Shown here in pieces: positions 1-9,700 of a stretch of DNA of 64,000 nt. Each line of letters begins with the position of its first letter. Position 1 is the first letter of the stretch. The stretch lies in assembly GCF_017571495.1 (NCBI RefSeq), contig NZ_JAGETZ010000016.1, forward strand, positions 118,165 to 182,164. Direction: 5' to 3'. The notes beneath the pieces are model-generated. The model was not told the origin of the DNA, made no database searches, and was given only the letters and a program-made list of their open reading frames with translations. The DNA comes from Hymenobacter negativus (GTDB lineage Bacteria; Bacteroidota; Bacteroidia; Cytophagales; Hymenobacteraceae). Made by a program: the position numbers and the translations under genes.

Positions 1-2
1 AC

Positions 3-776
3 AATCTATCTAAAGTAAATGCGAGCCAATTCCAGCAAATGGAAATTCAGGCACATGCCACCGGCATGCGACCGGCCGACCAGGCCGTGCTGAGCCAGGC
101 GCGAGCCCTGCACGACAGCGCCCGTGCGCTGTCTTGGTATTTGCGTAGCCTGCGGGAGCGCCTCAATCAACGCACGCATGGCCCGGACTTGCTAGAGCAG
201 TTGGCCACCCGTGGCGCCGTCGGTGAATTTATGCGGGTTCCTGCCGACAGCTTGCGGCAACGACTAAGCAACTATGAGCACCTGCTGCAGCAAACAGATG
301 CAACCACCAGCGAGCATCCAACACGGGCTCCAGGGCAATACGCCCTCGCCCCGTTTGACTTTGAGCATACGACACTAGCAGGGGCGCTGGTAGCGCTGTC
401 CCGCTACGAAACGGAGCTGCTGCTTCAAGAAGAAACGGCTCTGGCAAGGATGAGTGCCAAGCTTACTCCCAGCCGCTTGCGCTCTGCCTTGCACACCATG
501 GTGAGTGCCCAAACTAGCTCTATCAGCCCGGGGGCCACCTACCGCGCCCAGGTGCAGGTAGCGCAGGCCAGGTTCCAGCCCGGTGCCTTGACTATGATGG
601 TTAACGGACGGCCCATACCCGTAGGGCCTGATGGCATTGGCCACGTCGAATTGCCTACATCCGCACTTAGGCAAGGCACCAGGCTACAAACCTATTGGGA
701 TGGCAGCATTACGGTCCGCATTAGCAGCCGCGACTCCACCTTCCGCTTGCGGGTGCCCTACACCGTGGTGAAGTAA
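3..776 (+). CDS. GldM-like protein, 5'-truncated by window edge
   Basis: The frame is open from the first complete codon (base 3) with no stop upstream of the ATG at 39, so the gene probably begins outside the window. The visible 250 or so residues have a helical N-terminal half. A beta-rich end follows, with SPGATYRAQVQVAQA and then VNGRPIPVGPDGIGHVELP. That layout resembles the middle periplasmic domains of GldM, the shaft protein of the gliding/type IX secretion motor (family knowledge). The C-terminal GldM domains are absent, because the frame stops after VPYTVVK. It may be a GldM paralogue or a solitary GldM-N protein. The T9SS-sorted protein at 21258-23354 shows that a T9SS is expected in this genome. 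Assignment by pattern only. Confidence 0.5.
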   Translation, partial: NLSKVNASQFQQMEIQAHATGMRPADQAVLSQARALHDSARALSWYLRSLRERLNQRTHGPDLLEQLATRGAVGEFMRVPADSLRQRLSNYEHLLQQTDATTSEHPTRAPGQYALAPFDFEHTTLAGALVALSRYETELLLQEETALARMSAKLTPSRLRSALHTMVSAQTSSISPGATYRAQVQVAQARFQPGALTMMVNGRPIPVGPDGIGHVELPTSALRQGTRLQTYWDGSITVRISSRDSTFRLRVPYTVVK

Positions 777-849
777 ATTCGTTGCTTCCAGAGCGACCTT
801 TTCTTGTCCCACACTTTCTCGCGCTTTGCTTTCTTTTACTCCTCACTCC

Positions 850-1317
850 ATGCCGCTGTTCCGACCTGGTCTTTACATTTATGGCCTTGCTGCTGCCCTA
901 CTTACAAGTTGCGCCGCGTCGAAGCTGCCGTTGAGCTATTCATTGGATGACAGTGACAAGGTAGTTGACTTCGCTGCCAATCGCACGTGGAAGCCAGCAT
1001 TGTCGGATACGCTCGTTGCCCGCCTCGAACGGGGCGTTATTCCTGCGTATAATCAACGCGACCAACCAGTTCCCGCGGATTCTCTGCGGTCCGCGCGGCG
1101 CCTGCGTGGATTGGTCTTCGACACCAACCCGACCAAACCGGCCCTGCAGTCTCCGCAGGCCCTAAAAGGCATTCTGCCTTCGGACAGCGGGCAGCAATTC
1201 GTCGATTTGCACTTTTATGACCGCGGCGTGCAACTGTATCTTTTTTACGCCCGGGTGCGCCAGACGGACCTGGAGAAGCTTGCCCAGCGTCCGTTGGAGT
1301 TTGTGCCGCTTAAGTAG
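850..1317 (+). CDS. Hypothetical lipoprotein
   Basis: About 155 residues. I chose the ATG at 850 because it gives a compact lipoprotein signal: a short basic start, a hydrophobic run LYIYGLAAALL, and lipobox LTSC with Cys21 as the lipidation site. An in-frame start 24 bases upstream would add eight residues without improving the signal. The rest is soluble and has no domain I recognise. The C-terminal part (QQFVDLHFYDRGVQLYLFYARV) looks beta-rich. Probably anchored to a membrane facing the periplasm. It stands alone 73 bases after the GldM-like gene. Confidence 0.6.
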   Translation: MPLFRPGLYIYGLAAALLTSCAASKLPLSYSLDDSDKVVDFAANRTWKPALSDTLVARLERGVIPAYNQRDQPVPADSLRSARRLRGLVFDTNPTKPALQSPQALKGILPSDSGQQFVDLHFYDRGVQLYLFYARVRQTDLEKLAQRPLEFVPLK

Positions 1318-1409
1318 AGGTTAGGTCTTTGCTGGCTCTCTGGATTCGCTCCAAGCTTTAACGGGTGGACTAGTTTATAACGGAGATTCGCGCCATATTA
1401 GTGGAAACG

Positions 1410-1674
1410 ATGGCGCAAGTTATTTGCAATCAATGTGGTGGGTTTCTCTCTTCAGAGGCCATTACACGTGGCTTAGACGGTAGTTACCTGAACTGCCATC
1501 TATTCCCCACCACCTTTACACCGGCACCAGCAGCAGTCTCCGTTCAGCTTGAACCAGTTGCAGGAAATGGAGTATTGGTCTATCCGGTTCCACTGCACCG
1601 AGCAGGAGTTGCGCACCGCCGTGGCGCTGGTGGGGCCGCTTATTATTTCAATGTGGCGTTATTTGCTGCCATAA
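1410..1674 (+). pseudogene. Possible frameshifted DUF3606-like small gene
   Basis: Two overlapping frames look partly coding. From ATG 1410 one reads a start containing CNQCGG (zinc-ribbon-like) that continues to 1727 in a poor-looking tail. In another frame, open from 1492 to the TAA at 1672-1674, the peptide EMEYWSIRFHCTEQELRTAV is followed by ALVGPLIISMWRYL. This has the DUF3606 pattern: YW, then a TEQEL helix start, then AVxxVG, then a C-terminal YL. That second frame has only a late ATG (1567) or TTG starts (1549, 1558). It therefore looks like a fragment or the 3' part of a frameshifted gene. Function unknown. Confidence 0.35.
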
Positions 1675-1780
1675 GCGTTGGGTTGCTGAACAGGGTTCTT
1701 GCTTGTCTTACTCGCTGTTCATATTAATCCCTGCTCTAACGTCCTTGTCCTGATTTTTGCTGCCTTGCTCTTTGCCGCTG

Positions 1781-3475
1781 ATGACGACATTTGAACTGTT
1801 TAAAGGCGGCGGCGAAATGGGCCAACGCATCCGGCAACTCGACTGGTCGCAGACGTTGCTTGGGCCCGTTGACGCTTGGCCTCAAAGCCTGCTGACAGCC
1901 GTCAACATCATGCTGGGCTCGCGCTTCCCGATGATGGTGCACTGGGGGCCGGAACTGGTGCATTTCTACAACGATGGCTATGCCGCCATTTTGCAGAGCA
2001 AACATCCCGGCGCTCTGGGCCAGCCCGCCGAGCCGTGGTGGCGGGAAATGTGGCCCTTCCTGCTCGACATCTTCCGGCCGGTGCTGGCCGGGGAGACGAC
2101 CTATTTTGAGAACAGCTTGGTGCTGCCCAACCGGCAAGGCTTTGTAGAAGAGGCATACTTTACGTTCTCGCATAGCCCGATTTACGCCGAGGATGGTACC
2201 GTGGGCGGCATCTTTGTCACAGCGCTGGAAACGACCGGCACGGTGGTACAACAGCGCCGACTGGCCCTGCTCAGCCACCTGACGGCCCAAACGGCCACGT
2301 CGGCGCAGCCGGCGGAGGTTGCCCAGCACATCATCGCGGCCCTGGCCACCAATAGCGGCGACGCGCCGTTCGCGTTGCTCTACACCCACGAGCCCCCGAC
2401 GGCCCATGCCCACCTGCGCGCCTGGTTTGGCTTACCCGCCGGGGAGCCCACCGCGCCCGCTACCTTGCCCACAGACCCAGCAGCGGCTGGCCCGTTCGAA
2501 TGGCCCGTGGCCGAAGCGTTGCGCTGCGGCAGCCCCTTGCTCGTAGAAGACCTGCCCGAGCGCTTTGCAGGCGTGTGGCCTTGGGGTGCGCGGCCGGAAA
2601 CGCCCACGCAGGCGCTGCTCTTGCCCCTGCCGGTAGTACCCGCTGGCCCTGCCACTTCTCTGTTGATTGTGGGGCTGAGCCCGCGCCGCCCGCTGGATGA
2701 GGCCTACCGGACCTTCCTTGCCTTGGTGGCCGACTACGCAGGCCGGGCCTTAGCGCGGGCCACCGCCCTGCACGAGGCCCAGCAACTGAACCAAGCCCTG
2801 CGCGAAGCCAATGCCTCGCTCGATACCTTCGTTCACATCGTGGCCCACGACCTCAAGGAACCGGCCAACAACTTGCTCAGCTTGCTCGAAGCGCACCGCG
2901 AAGAACCCCCCGGCCTCGGCCGCGACCACCTCGTGGCGTTGATGGAAGCGGAAGTGCGGGGGTTATTTGGTACCACCCAGGGTTTGTTGCACTTGCTGGA
3001 GGCCCAGCACGGAGCCGTTGTCGAAGTGGAGCCTGTGCCGCTGGCCGACGTGTACGCCACCGTGCAGGCTGAAGTCGCCGCGTTGCTCCACCAGCACCAG
3101 GGCGAGTTCACGGCCAACTTCCGGGCCGCGCCTACCGTGCGCTACCCCCGCGCCTATTTGGAAAGCATCCTAAAAAACCTGGTGAGCAACGCCCTGAAGT
3201 ACCGTGCTCCGGACCGGGCCCCCGTTATTCGGGTGCAGAGCCAGCCCCGGGGCGCAGGCGTTGTGCTGACGGTGGCCGACAATGGGCGCGGCATCGACTT
3301 GGCCCAGGACGGGCAACGCTTATTCCAGCCCTTCACCCGGCTCGTTGCCGACGGGGTCGGCGTTGGGTTGGGCCTGCACATCATCCAAGCCCTCGTGCAG
3401 CAACGCGGCGGTTCGTTGGGTGTGCGCAGTACGCCCGGCGTCGGCACTACGTTTGAGGTGGTGCTGCCCGAATGA
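1781..3475 (+). CDS. PAS/GAF-type sensor histidine kinase
   Basis: 564 residues from ATG 1781; an in-frame TTG at 1757 adds only a poor extension. The N-terminal 140 residues are PAS-like (ending HSPIYAEDGTVGGIFVTALETT). A GAF-like region of about residues 155-320 follows. The kinase core has an H-box, VAHDLKEPANN, with the phospho-acceptor His356. Its ATPase domain shows the N-box (LKNLVSNALKY), G1 (DNGRGIDL) and G2 (GVGLGLHII). There is no membrane segment, so it should be cytoplasmic and sense light, redox state or a small ligand. No response regulator lies next to it, so it is an orphan kinase. Its output is unknown. Confidence 0.85.
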   Translation: MTTFELFKGGGEMGQRIRQLDWSQTLLGPVDAWPQSLLTAVNIMLGSRFPMMVHWGPELVHFYNDGYAAILQSKHPGALGQPAEPWWREMWPFLLDIFRPVLAGETTYFENSLVLPNRQGFVEEAYFTFSHSPIYAEDGTVGGIFVTALETTGTVVQQRRLALLSHLTAQTATSAQPAEVAQHIIAALATNSGDAPFALLYTHEPPTAHAHLRAWFGLPAGEPTAPATLPTDPAAAGPFEWPVAEALRCGSPLLVEDLPERFAGVWPWGARPETPTQALLLPLPVVPAGPATSLLIVGLSPRRPLDEAYRTFLALVADYAGRALARATALHEAQQLNQALREANASLDTFVHIVAHDLKEPANNLLSLLEAHREEPPGLGRDHLVALMEAEVRGLFGTTQGLLHLLEAQHGAVVEVEPVPLADVYATVQAEVAALLHQHQGEFTANFRAAPTVRYPRAYLESILKNLVSNALKYRAPDRAPVIRVQSQPRGAGVVLTVADNGRGIDLAQDGQRLFQPFTRLVADGVGVGLGLHIIQALVQQRGGSLGVRSTPGVGTTFEVVLPE

Positions 3476-3551
3476 GGCCCGGCTTCCACGTCGGCCAGAC
3501 CTAGTAGCTCACGCCCGACTACTGGAATGCTGACAGCGCTATCTTGCGGGC

Positions 3552-3947
3552 ATGTCAACCAATCGCATTCTCGCACTCGGTGCTGTGGCTCTGATGCTTT
3601 ACTTGGGCTTTTTCTATGGGCTACGGGCCGCCTTCCCGCGCGCCGAAGTCGGGTACGATACGGCACTCACGGGTCGCATCACCGGAACCTTTATGAGTAA
3701 GCGCCAGCGCACCTTCTTCTTAAACGGCCAGAAATCTCCCCGCTATGACTTCGATGCCTTTGCCTTGATGACCACAACTGCTGGGCAGCTCCATGCTGGG
3801 TATGAACAGCGGGAAGGTAAGCAGCTCAGCCAGTACCTGCGTGTTGGGGATGTGGTCCGTAAACCAGCCCACGGCATTGCGCTCACGGTGCAGCGTGGCG
3901 ACAGCCTGACTCAGTGGGTGTGCGCGCCATCGCAGACGACCCATTAG
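3552..3947 (+). CDS. Hypothetical single-pass membrane protein
   Basis: 131 residues. One hydrophobic segment lies near residues 6-27 (ILALGAVALMLYLGFFYGL), followed by a soluble domain of about 100 residues with alternating charged and hydrophobic stretches and a central ESxGK-free basic patch (SKRQRTFFLNGQKSPRYDF). No known domain recognised. The sequence TATCTTGC lies 4 bases before the ATG and resembles the Bacteroidota -7 box TAnnTTTG. That would give a leaderless or near-leaderless mRNA, which is weak evidence. Confidence 0.55.
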   Translation: MSTNRILALGAVALMLYLGFFYGLRAAFPRAEVGYDTALTGRITGTFMSKRQRTFFLNGQKSPRYDFDAFALMTTTAGQLHAGYEQREGKQLSQYLRVGDVVRKPAHGIALTVQRGDSLTQWVCAPSQTTH

Positions 3948-3965
3948 AAAAGCCACCTTGCTACT

Positions 3966-4178
3966 ATGAGCTTCCACACCTTCAACTAGCTTTTACAAGA
4001 GGTGCAACTGACCTCCGTTAACCGCGAGGGTATATATCTGGCTCGGCGCTAGGATAACTTTCACCAGGCTCTGAACCTGTGCCAGATGACGGGTGGCTTC
4101 TTTGCCGAATTGAACACTATCACACTGGTACCAACAAAATGGGGGTTGACTTCGCCTTATTCGGGCTGCTGCGTATAG
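3966..4178 (+). pseudogene. Degraded small gene, two in-frame stops
   Basis: From the ATG at 3966 one frame reads MSFHTFN, stop (3987-3989), then LLQEVQLTSVNREGIYLARR, stop (4050-4052), then DNFHQALNLCQMTGGFFAEL and on to a stop at 4176-4178. The stretches between stops look protein-like: balanced composition, and the segment VNREGIYLARR reads like a beta-strand protein. I read this as a remnant of a gene for a small cytosolic protein of about 70 residues. I cannot name the family. It fills most of the gap between the membrane protein gene and the convergent antiporter gene. Confidence 0.3.
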
Positions 4179-4243
4179 ATAAACCGCTTCGGCCGTTTAA
4201 CGCCTTTTTATTAGATAAAAGCCAATTGATAGTAGGGGAGGAG

Positions 4244-5863
4244 CTACTGTGAATCAGGCTTTAGTAGCTGTTTTTCGCGGAGCTTGTATTCTTCCAAATC
4301 CAGGATGGTGAGATACTTTCGAATGACTTCCTCATCGAATTCCGTGTGACGGTTCATCTCGTGTAACAAAGAGCGCTGCTGGTCAAGCAGCTCCAGATAA
4401 GCCTGATGGAAGTGGTGCAGGGCGCTATCTGATGGACTGCCGGGTGTTTCCAGTTCCTGGGCAAAGAAACTGGTGTCGAGCAGAAGGCGCGCCCGCAGAT
4501 TGTGCAGGTAGTCGTTGGATGGGCTATCGGGGGTGGCTACCGATTCCACGTAGCGCAATGCCTGCTGGGCCAGCTTCTTTTGAAGAATTAGCTCCTGCTG
4601 CTCTTCCGGGATGGTAACATATCGGGCCCCTAGATCAACCTTCCGAATCAGCCAAGGCAGCGTCAGCCCCTGAAAAACGAGCGTGACCAAAATTACTACG
4701 AAAGTGATGAACAAGATGAGGTTGCGGTAGGGAAAAGGCAGCCCCTGCGGCGTGAGTAGTGGAATGGACAGCGCCGACGCCAGCGACACCACCCCGCGCA
4801 TGCCGGCCCATCCCAACACCAGCGGCCCCCGCCAGCCCGGATTTGTATCGGCCACCGTGATGAAGCGACTGGCTACCTGCGTAAACACCGCCGCGCCAAA
4901 TGAGCACAGCAACCGGCCCATCACCAGCGTGAAGGAGATAAGCAGGCCGTAGCCGATGGCCGAACTTAGCCCTCCGTCGCCGAGCTGCTGCGTGATGGTG
5001 GGCAACTCCAGCCCAATAAGCAGAAAAACCAGTCCATTGAGCACAAAACTCAGCACGGACCACACATCAATGCTTTCAATCCGGCTGCGGTAAGTCAGCA
5101 TGGTGTTGCGCTTACTGGATAGCAGCAGGCCGCCGCTCACCACTGCCAACACTCCCGAATAATGGAAATGCTCGGCGGCGTAATACAGGCAGTAGGGCGT
5201 GAGCAGGGTCAGCACCGTATCGATGCTTGGTGTGGTGGGCAGCCAGCGGTGAATGGCATAGAATACCAGCCCCAGTCCCACCCCAATGAGCGTGCCCAGC
5301 ACAATAACCAGGAAAAAGCTGCTCGCCGCCTGGCTGAACGCAAACTGCCCCGTGAGCACCGCCGCTAGCGCAAAACGAAACACAATCAGGGAAGAGGCAT
5401 CATTCAGCAGGCTTTCGCCCTCAATAATGCTGACCATCATGCGTGGCACTTTCACCTGCCGCATAATGGTGGTGGCCGAGATGGCATCAGGGGGTGACAC
5501 GATGCCGCCCAATAAAAACCCCAGCGCCAACGTGAACCCCGGAATAAGGGCATGCGATACCACCGCCACAATGCATGAAGTGATGATGACCACCGGAAAC
5601 GCAAAGCTTGTAATCACCCGCCGCCACTTCCAAAACTCCTTCCACGACACCTGCCAAGCTGCCTCGTAGAGCAGCGGCGGCAGAAACACCAGAAACACGA
5701 TTTCCGGGTCGATGCCAATGTTGGCAAACCACCCCGTGAAGCTCAGTGCCAGCCCACCCAGCACCAGCACAATGGGGTAGGCCAGCCGCATTCGGGTGGC
5801 TAGCATTACCAGCGCCAGAATAATGAGGACCAGAAATACGAATTCGAAGAACAGGTTTTGCAT
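4244..5863 (-). CDS. CPA1-family Na+(K+)/H+ antiporter
   Basis: 539 residues from the ATG at 5863 (MQNLFFEF). The longer frame adds 22 non-conserved basic residues, so I prefer the internal start. Some 11-12 hydrophobic helices fill residues 1-410. The ion-binding region shows GIVSPPDAISATTIM and IIEGESLLNDASSLIVFRFA, the paired Asp motifs of CPA1 exchangers (NhaP/NHE type). A cytoplasmic helical tail of about 130 residues follows (IPEEQQELILQKKLAQQALR onward). It should exchange Na+ or K+ for protons at the inner membrane. It is transcribed alone, convergent with the pseudogene remnant upstream in coordinates. Confidence 0.88.
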   Translation of the reverse strand: MQNLFFEFVFLVLIILALVMLATRMRLAYPIVLVLGGLALSFTGWFANIGIDPEIVFLVFLPPLLYEAAWQVSWKEFWKWRRVITSFAFPVVIITSCIVAVVSHALIPGFTLALGFLLGGIVSPPDAISATTIMRQVKVPRMMVSIIEGESLLNDASSLIVFRFALAAVLTGQFAFSQAASSFFLVIVLGTLIGVGLGLVFYAIHRWLPTTPSIDTVLTLLTPYCLYYAAEHFHYSGVLAVVSGGLLLSSKRNTMLTYRSRIESIDVWSVLSFVLNGLVFLLIGLELPTITQQLGDGGLSSAIGYGLLISFTLVMGRLLCSFGAAVFTQVASRFITVADTNPGWRGPLVLGWAGMRGVVSLASALSIPLLTPQGLPFPYRNLILFITFVVILVTLVFQGLTLPWLIRKVDLGARYVTIPEEQQELILQKKLAQQALRYVESVATPDSPSNDYLHNLRARLLLDTSFFAQELETPGSPSDSALHHFHQAYLELLDQQRSLLHEMNRHTEFDEEVIRKYLTILDLEEYKLREKQLLKPDSQ

Positions 5864-6344
5864 AGCGCGACGCCGGAAGTGAAACAACCCAAGCCCACTG
5901 CTGGGCTTGCGCAAGGTAATGCACCGCATGCGCTGCTGGCTAGTAGGTTATCCCGTTGCACTGAGTTTGCTGAAAGTGATGACGTGGCCAACACGGCTGC
6001 TTTGCGCAGACACCAGCGGTGCGGCCGGCCTACGGTGCTACAGCCGTAGTCCGTCGAGCAATTGCCCGGTGACTTGACTTGGTTGTGCTACTAGTGCACC
6101 GTGATGGCTTGCGGCAGTACGTCGGCGCATTCCGCCTGTTAATCGATGGAATGCAAATTGAGTAAGGAGTTAAATGTCTGTTTGGTAATTGTTTGTGTGA
6201 ATCCATTGCTTTTGGCTTTGTCGGGTGTGGCACAGCACTTGTATCTGGAAGGGCAGACGCGTCAATAAAGAAACCCCGCCTAACGGCTCTGCTACTCGGT
6301 AGCTCACCCAAGATTCTTCCCAACCATTCAACGCAACTTTAGCC
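5864..6344. other. Gene-free divergent intergenic region
   Basis: 481 bases between the divergent antiporter gene and the small secreted-protein gene. I see a short hairpin, CTACGG/CCGTAG, around 6030-6049 and no convincing coding frame. No clear TAnnTTTG promoter stands out on either strand, although the promoters of both flanking genes must lie here. Confidence 0.5.
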
Positions 6345-6668
6345 ATGAAAACCTCCTTGCTTTCGCTCATTGCCGCCTTCGGCCTGTTTGCTTCCACCGC
6401 TGCTTCGGCCGCTGCTCCCACCGACCACAATGACCCGCGCCGCCTCTCGCCCATCGAACGGGCTCGCTACGAAAAAGCCCAGCGCGACAACGAGCGCCGC
6501 ATGGCCCTGGAACGGGCCCGCTACGAAGAAGCCCAACGCAAGCAGCAGGCCCTGGAGCGCGCCCGCCTGGAAGCCCAGCGCCGCGAAGACCAGCGCAAAG
6601 CCGCCGAGCGCGCTCGTTGGGAAGCCCAGCACCGCAACGACCGCCACAATGGACGCTACGGCCGCTAA
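6345..6668 (+). CDS. Small secreted highly charged helical protein
   Basis: 107 residues. It has a clear signal peptide (MKTSLLSLIAAFGLFASTAASAAA, cleavage after about residue 22-24). The mature part is almost entirely Arg, Glu, Ala, Gln and Lys. It is built from imperfect repeats of ERARYEKAQR / LERARYEEAQR / LERARLEAQR / AERARWEAQH, roughly 12-13 residues each, and should form a single long charged alpha-helix. It is probably periplasmic. No enzymatic motif; function unknown. A perfect terminator hairpin follows. Confidence 0.65.
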   Translation: MKTSLLSLIAAFGLFASTAASAAAPTDHNDPRRLSPIERARYEKAQRDNERRMALERARYEEAQRKQQALERARLEAQRREDQRKAAERARWEAQHRNDRHNGRYGR

Positions 6669-6695
6669 CCTTCCGTTAAACCACGGATAACCAAA

Positions 6696-6725
6696 GGCCC
6701 CGAAGCTTCACGAAGCTTCGGGGCC
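6696..6725. terminator. Perfect 13-bp bidirectional hairpin
   Basis: Arms at 6696-6708 and 6713-6725 (GGCCCCGAAGCTT and its exact complement) with a CACG loop. It lies between the convergent small secreted-protein gene and the hybrid kinase gene. It has only a weak T run, so termination is inferred from position and stem strength. Confidence 0.7.
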
Positions 6726-6751
6726 TTGCTATGAGAGGGCTTTAAATGCGT

Positions 6752-9700
6752 CTACTGCCGTGCCACCTCGCTGGGCGGGTAACCAAAATGCCGCGAAAAC
6801 ACCGTGGAAAAGTGCGCCGGGCTGCCAAAACCCACTTGGTAGCTGATTTCTGAGACAGTACCCACTCGCTCCCGCAACAGTTCCAGAGCCCGTTGTAGCC
6901 GCGTCGTGCGGATGTACTCAGCCGGGGCCTGCCCGGTGAGGGCGCGTAGCTTGCGGTGCACCTGGGTCCGGCTCAACGCCACGGCCCGGCTAAGATGGTC
7001 GACATCGAAGTCGCTGTCACCCAGGTTTTCCTCTACCGTGCTTATCACTTTCTCCAGGAAATTCCGGTCGATGGATGAGAGGCGGGCGGGGGCACTGGGT
7101 TGGTCATTATCGGGCAGTGGTGGCAGCTGAGTAGATTGCGCCTCGGTGAGGGCCGCTTGCGGAGTGACGAGCGTGAACGTACGGTTGCGGTCACGCAGGG
7201 CTAGCAGGTTACGCACCTGTGCCCGCAACTCGCGCGCTGAAAAGGGTTTGCCCAGGTAGGCATCGGCTCCGGTTTCCAAGCCTTCCAGCCGGTCGGTGCC
7301 GGCCGATTTGGCGGTGAGCAGCACGATGGGGACGTGGCTGGTGGCGCTGTGAGATTTCAGCTGCCTTACCACGCCGTAGCCGTCGAGTCCTGGCATCATC
7401 ACGTCGCTCACAATCAGGTCAGGCACATGTTCCAGGGCTAGTTCCACGCCGCGCAGGCCGTCGGGTGCCTCTAGCAGGCGGTAGCCAGCTGGGGCCAGGC
7501 TGGAGCGCACAAATTCCCGCACATCCTCATTGTCCTCAACAAACAGGACGACGTCGGCTTCCGCAACCGGCTCCGGATAATCGTCAAGTGATGGGGTGAA
7601 AGCCATCATTTCTGAGGAAAGAGCCGTGGACGCGAGCCGGCTGGCATCCGTTTCCGCCGAGGGGGCACCATTGACCGGCACCAGGTCCATGGGCAGGCGC
7701 ACCGTGAACGTGGCTCCCTGGCCGGGCGGGCTGCTCACGGCCACGGTGCCGCCGTGCAGTTCGGTAAGCTCTTTCACGAGGGTGAGGCCGACCCCCGTGC
7801 CCGGCTGGGCACCCGGCACCGAAGGCGAAGCTCCTTGATAAAAGCGGTTGAACAGTTGCGGCAACTGGCTAGCCGCAATGCCAGGGCCGGTGTCGCGTAC
7901 CATAAATTCTACGGCTGCGGGCTCAGCGGCTGTGGCGGGTACGACGCGCCAGCCCAGCACGACTTCGCCGCCGTTGGGGGTGAAGCGGAGCGCATTAGTG
8001 AGTAGGTTGCTGAGAATGGTTTCCAGTTTGGGCGCATCGAACACCAGGGGCAGCCGCACGGGGCCTTCGGTGCGAAACTGCACGCCCTGCGCCTCGGCCA
8101 GCGAGGCAAAAGTAGCCGCTTGCTGCCGGGCCAGGCTGGCGGCGTCGCCGGCTGTGGGCAGCAGCTCCATGGCGCCGGCTTCGAGCTTGCTAAGGTCCAG
8201 CAACTGGTTCACCAGGCGCAGCAGGCGTTGCGCATTGCGAAGAATCAGGCTGCCGCTACGGCGCGTGGTGGGGTCGGGATTGTCGATGGCCAGGTCTTCA
8301 GCCGGACCCAGTATTAGGGTGAGTGGCGTGCGGAACTCGTGGCTGATGTTGGTGAAGAAGTTGGTTTTTAGCTCATCCAGGCTTTTGAGCTGCTCGGAAG
8401 TGGCAAGGCTGTCGCGCAGCTCAGCATAGGCCTTTTCCAGCTCGGCGGCGCGGCGTGTGAGCTGCCGGTTGGCGGTTTGCTGCACCTCTTCCTTCTCACG
8501 TAGCGTGGCCAGGGCCCGGCTTTGGGCTTCCTGCTCGGCCGCACGGGCCAGGTTGAAGCGGCTGGCCAAGCCAAACGACAGAAACGCCATTTCCAGCACC
8601 CACGCCAGGCCCGTGCCGTTCATGGTCCAGCCATTGGCCGGCAGCACGTTCATTCGGGTCAGCGAGTAAACGAAAACGGCCAGGATAACCAGGCCCCAGC
8701 CGGCCATGTAGTAGCGGGCGGGCCGGTAGCCGGTACGCATCACGGCAATGCCAACGGTCAGCATGACCAAGCCCGTGAAGAAGGGCATGAACTGATAAAT
8801 AAAGGAAAAGATGCCATCGGGAAGCAGGTAGCGGGCCACCAGCGGCAGCGGTGCCGCCACCGCCGAAGCCACCAGCAGCCAGTCAAGACGTGGCACCAGT
8901 CGCTTGGTATCCAGAAAGGAGCGGGCCATGAGCGCGCCAAACAAGGTGGCCGCCGTTGTCAGGACTAATAGCAGCAGCTCGTTATTGGCAGTGCTCAGAG
9001 CCGGGTAGAACCACCAGAAAAACAGCCCCTTCGACTGCATGTGCAAGCCGCAGAACGCCAGTACATAGGCCACATAATACAGATAGGCTACTTCCCGAAT
9101 GGAAATGAACAGGAACAGGTTATATAGCCCCAGCATGAGCATGGTGCCCAGAAAAAGCGCCAGTCCAAGGTTTTCCCAATAGCTGAGCCGCTGGAGGGTG
9201 TGCTGCTCGCATAGGCTGTAATCGATGATGCCTCCCCGGGTTTGTAGGTATACCGTGACGGGCTGGCCCATGGGTAGGGGCAGCACCCGGTGGTAGCAGC
9301 GGTAGGGCACGGCTTGGTTTTGGGCCGCCAGGGAAGCCGGTCCCATTGCCAGCTCCTGCACGTTGCCATCGGGGCCCACCACATAAGCCGTAATTTTATT
9401 GGTGCTGGATAACTTGTTGCGGAGTATCCAAGTGGTGTGGGGCGTAGCGGCATTCACCACTGTGGTGCGCAGCCAGACTTCGCCGTTGCCGCCTCGTTCG
9501 TTGGGGGCATCTTGCTGGCTACGCCGGAAGCGGGCAGCCCACTCGGGGGCGCGCACCTGCGCCAGCGTCAGGTTATCTGGTTCGCTGGTGGGCACGGCTA
9601 ATACGTCCCAATGGCGGCCCAAGGTGTAATCCTGAGCAGTATCGCGCAGAAAAAGCGGTGCCTGAGCTGCTACGCCGTGCATCTTGGCCAGCGCGAGCAG

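Noticed and set aside
4139..4252. A 37-residue frame MGVDFALFGLLRIDKPL
   Set aside because: It overlaps the antiporter stop and the better pseudogene frame and has no support.
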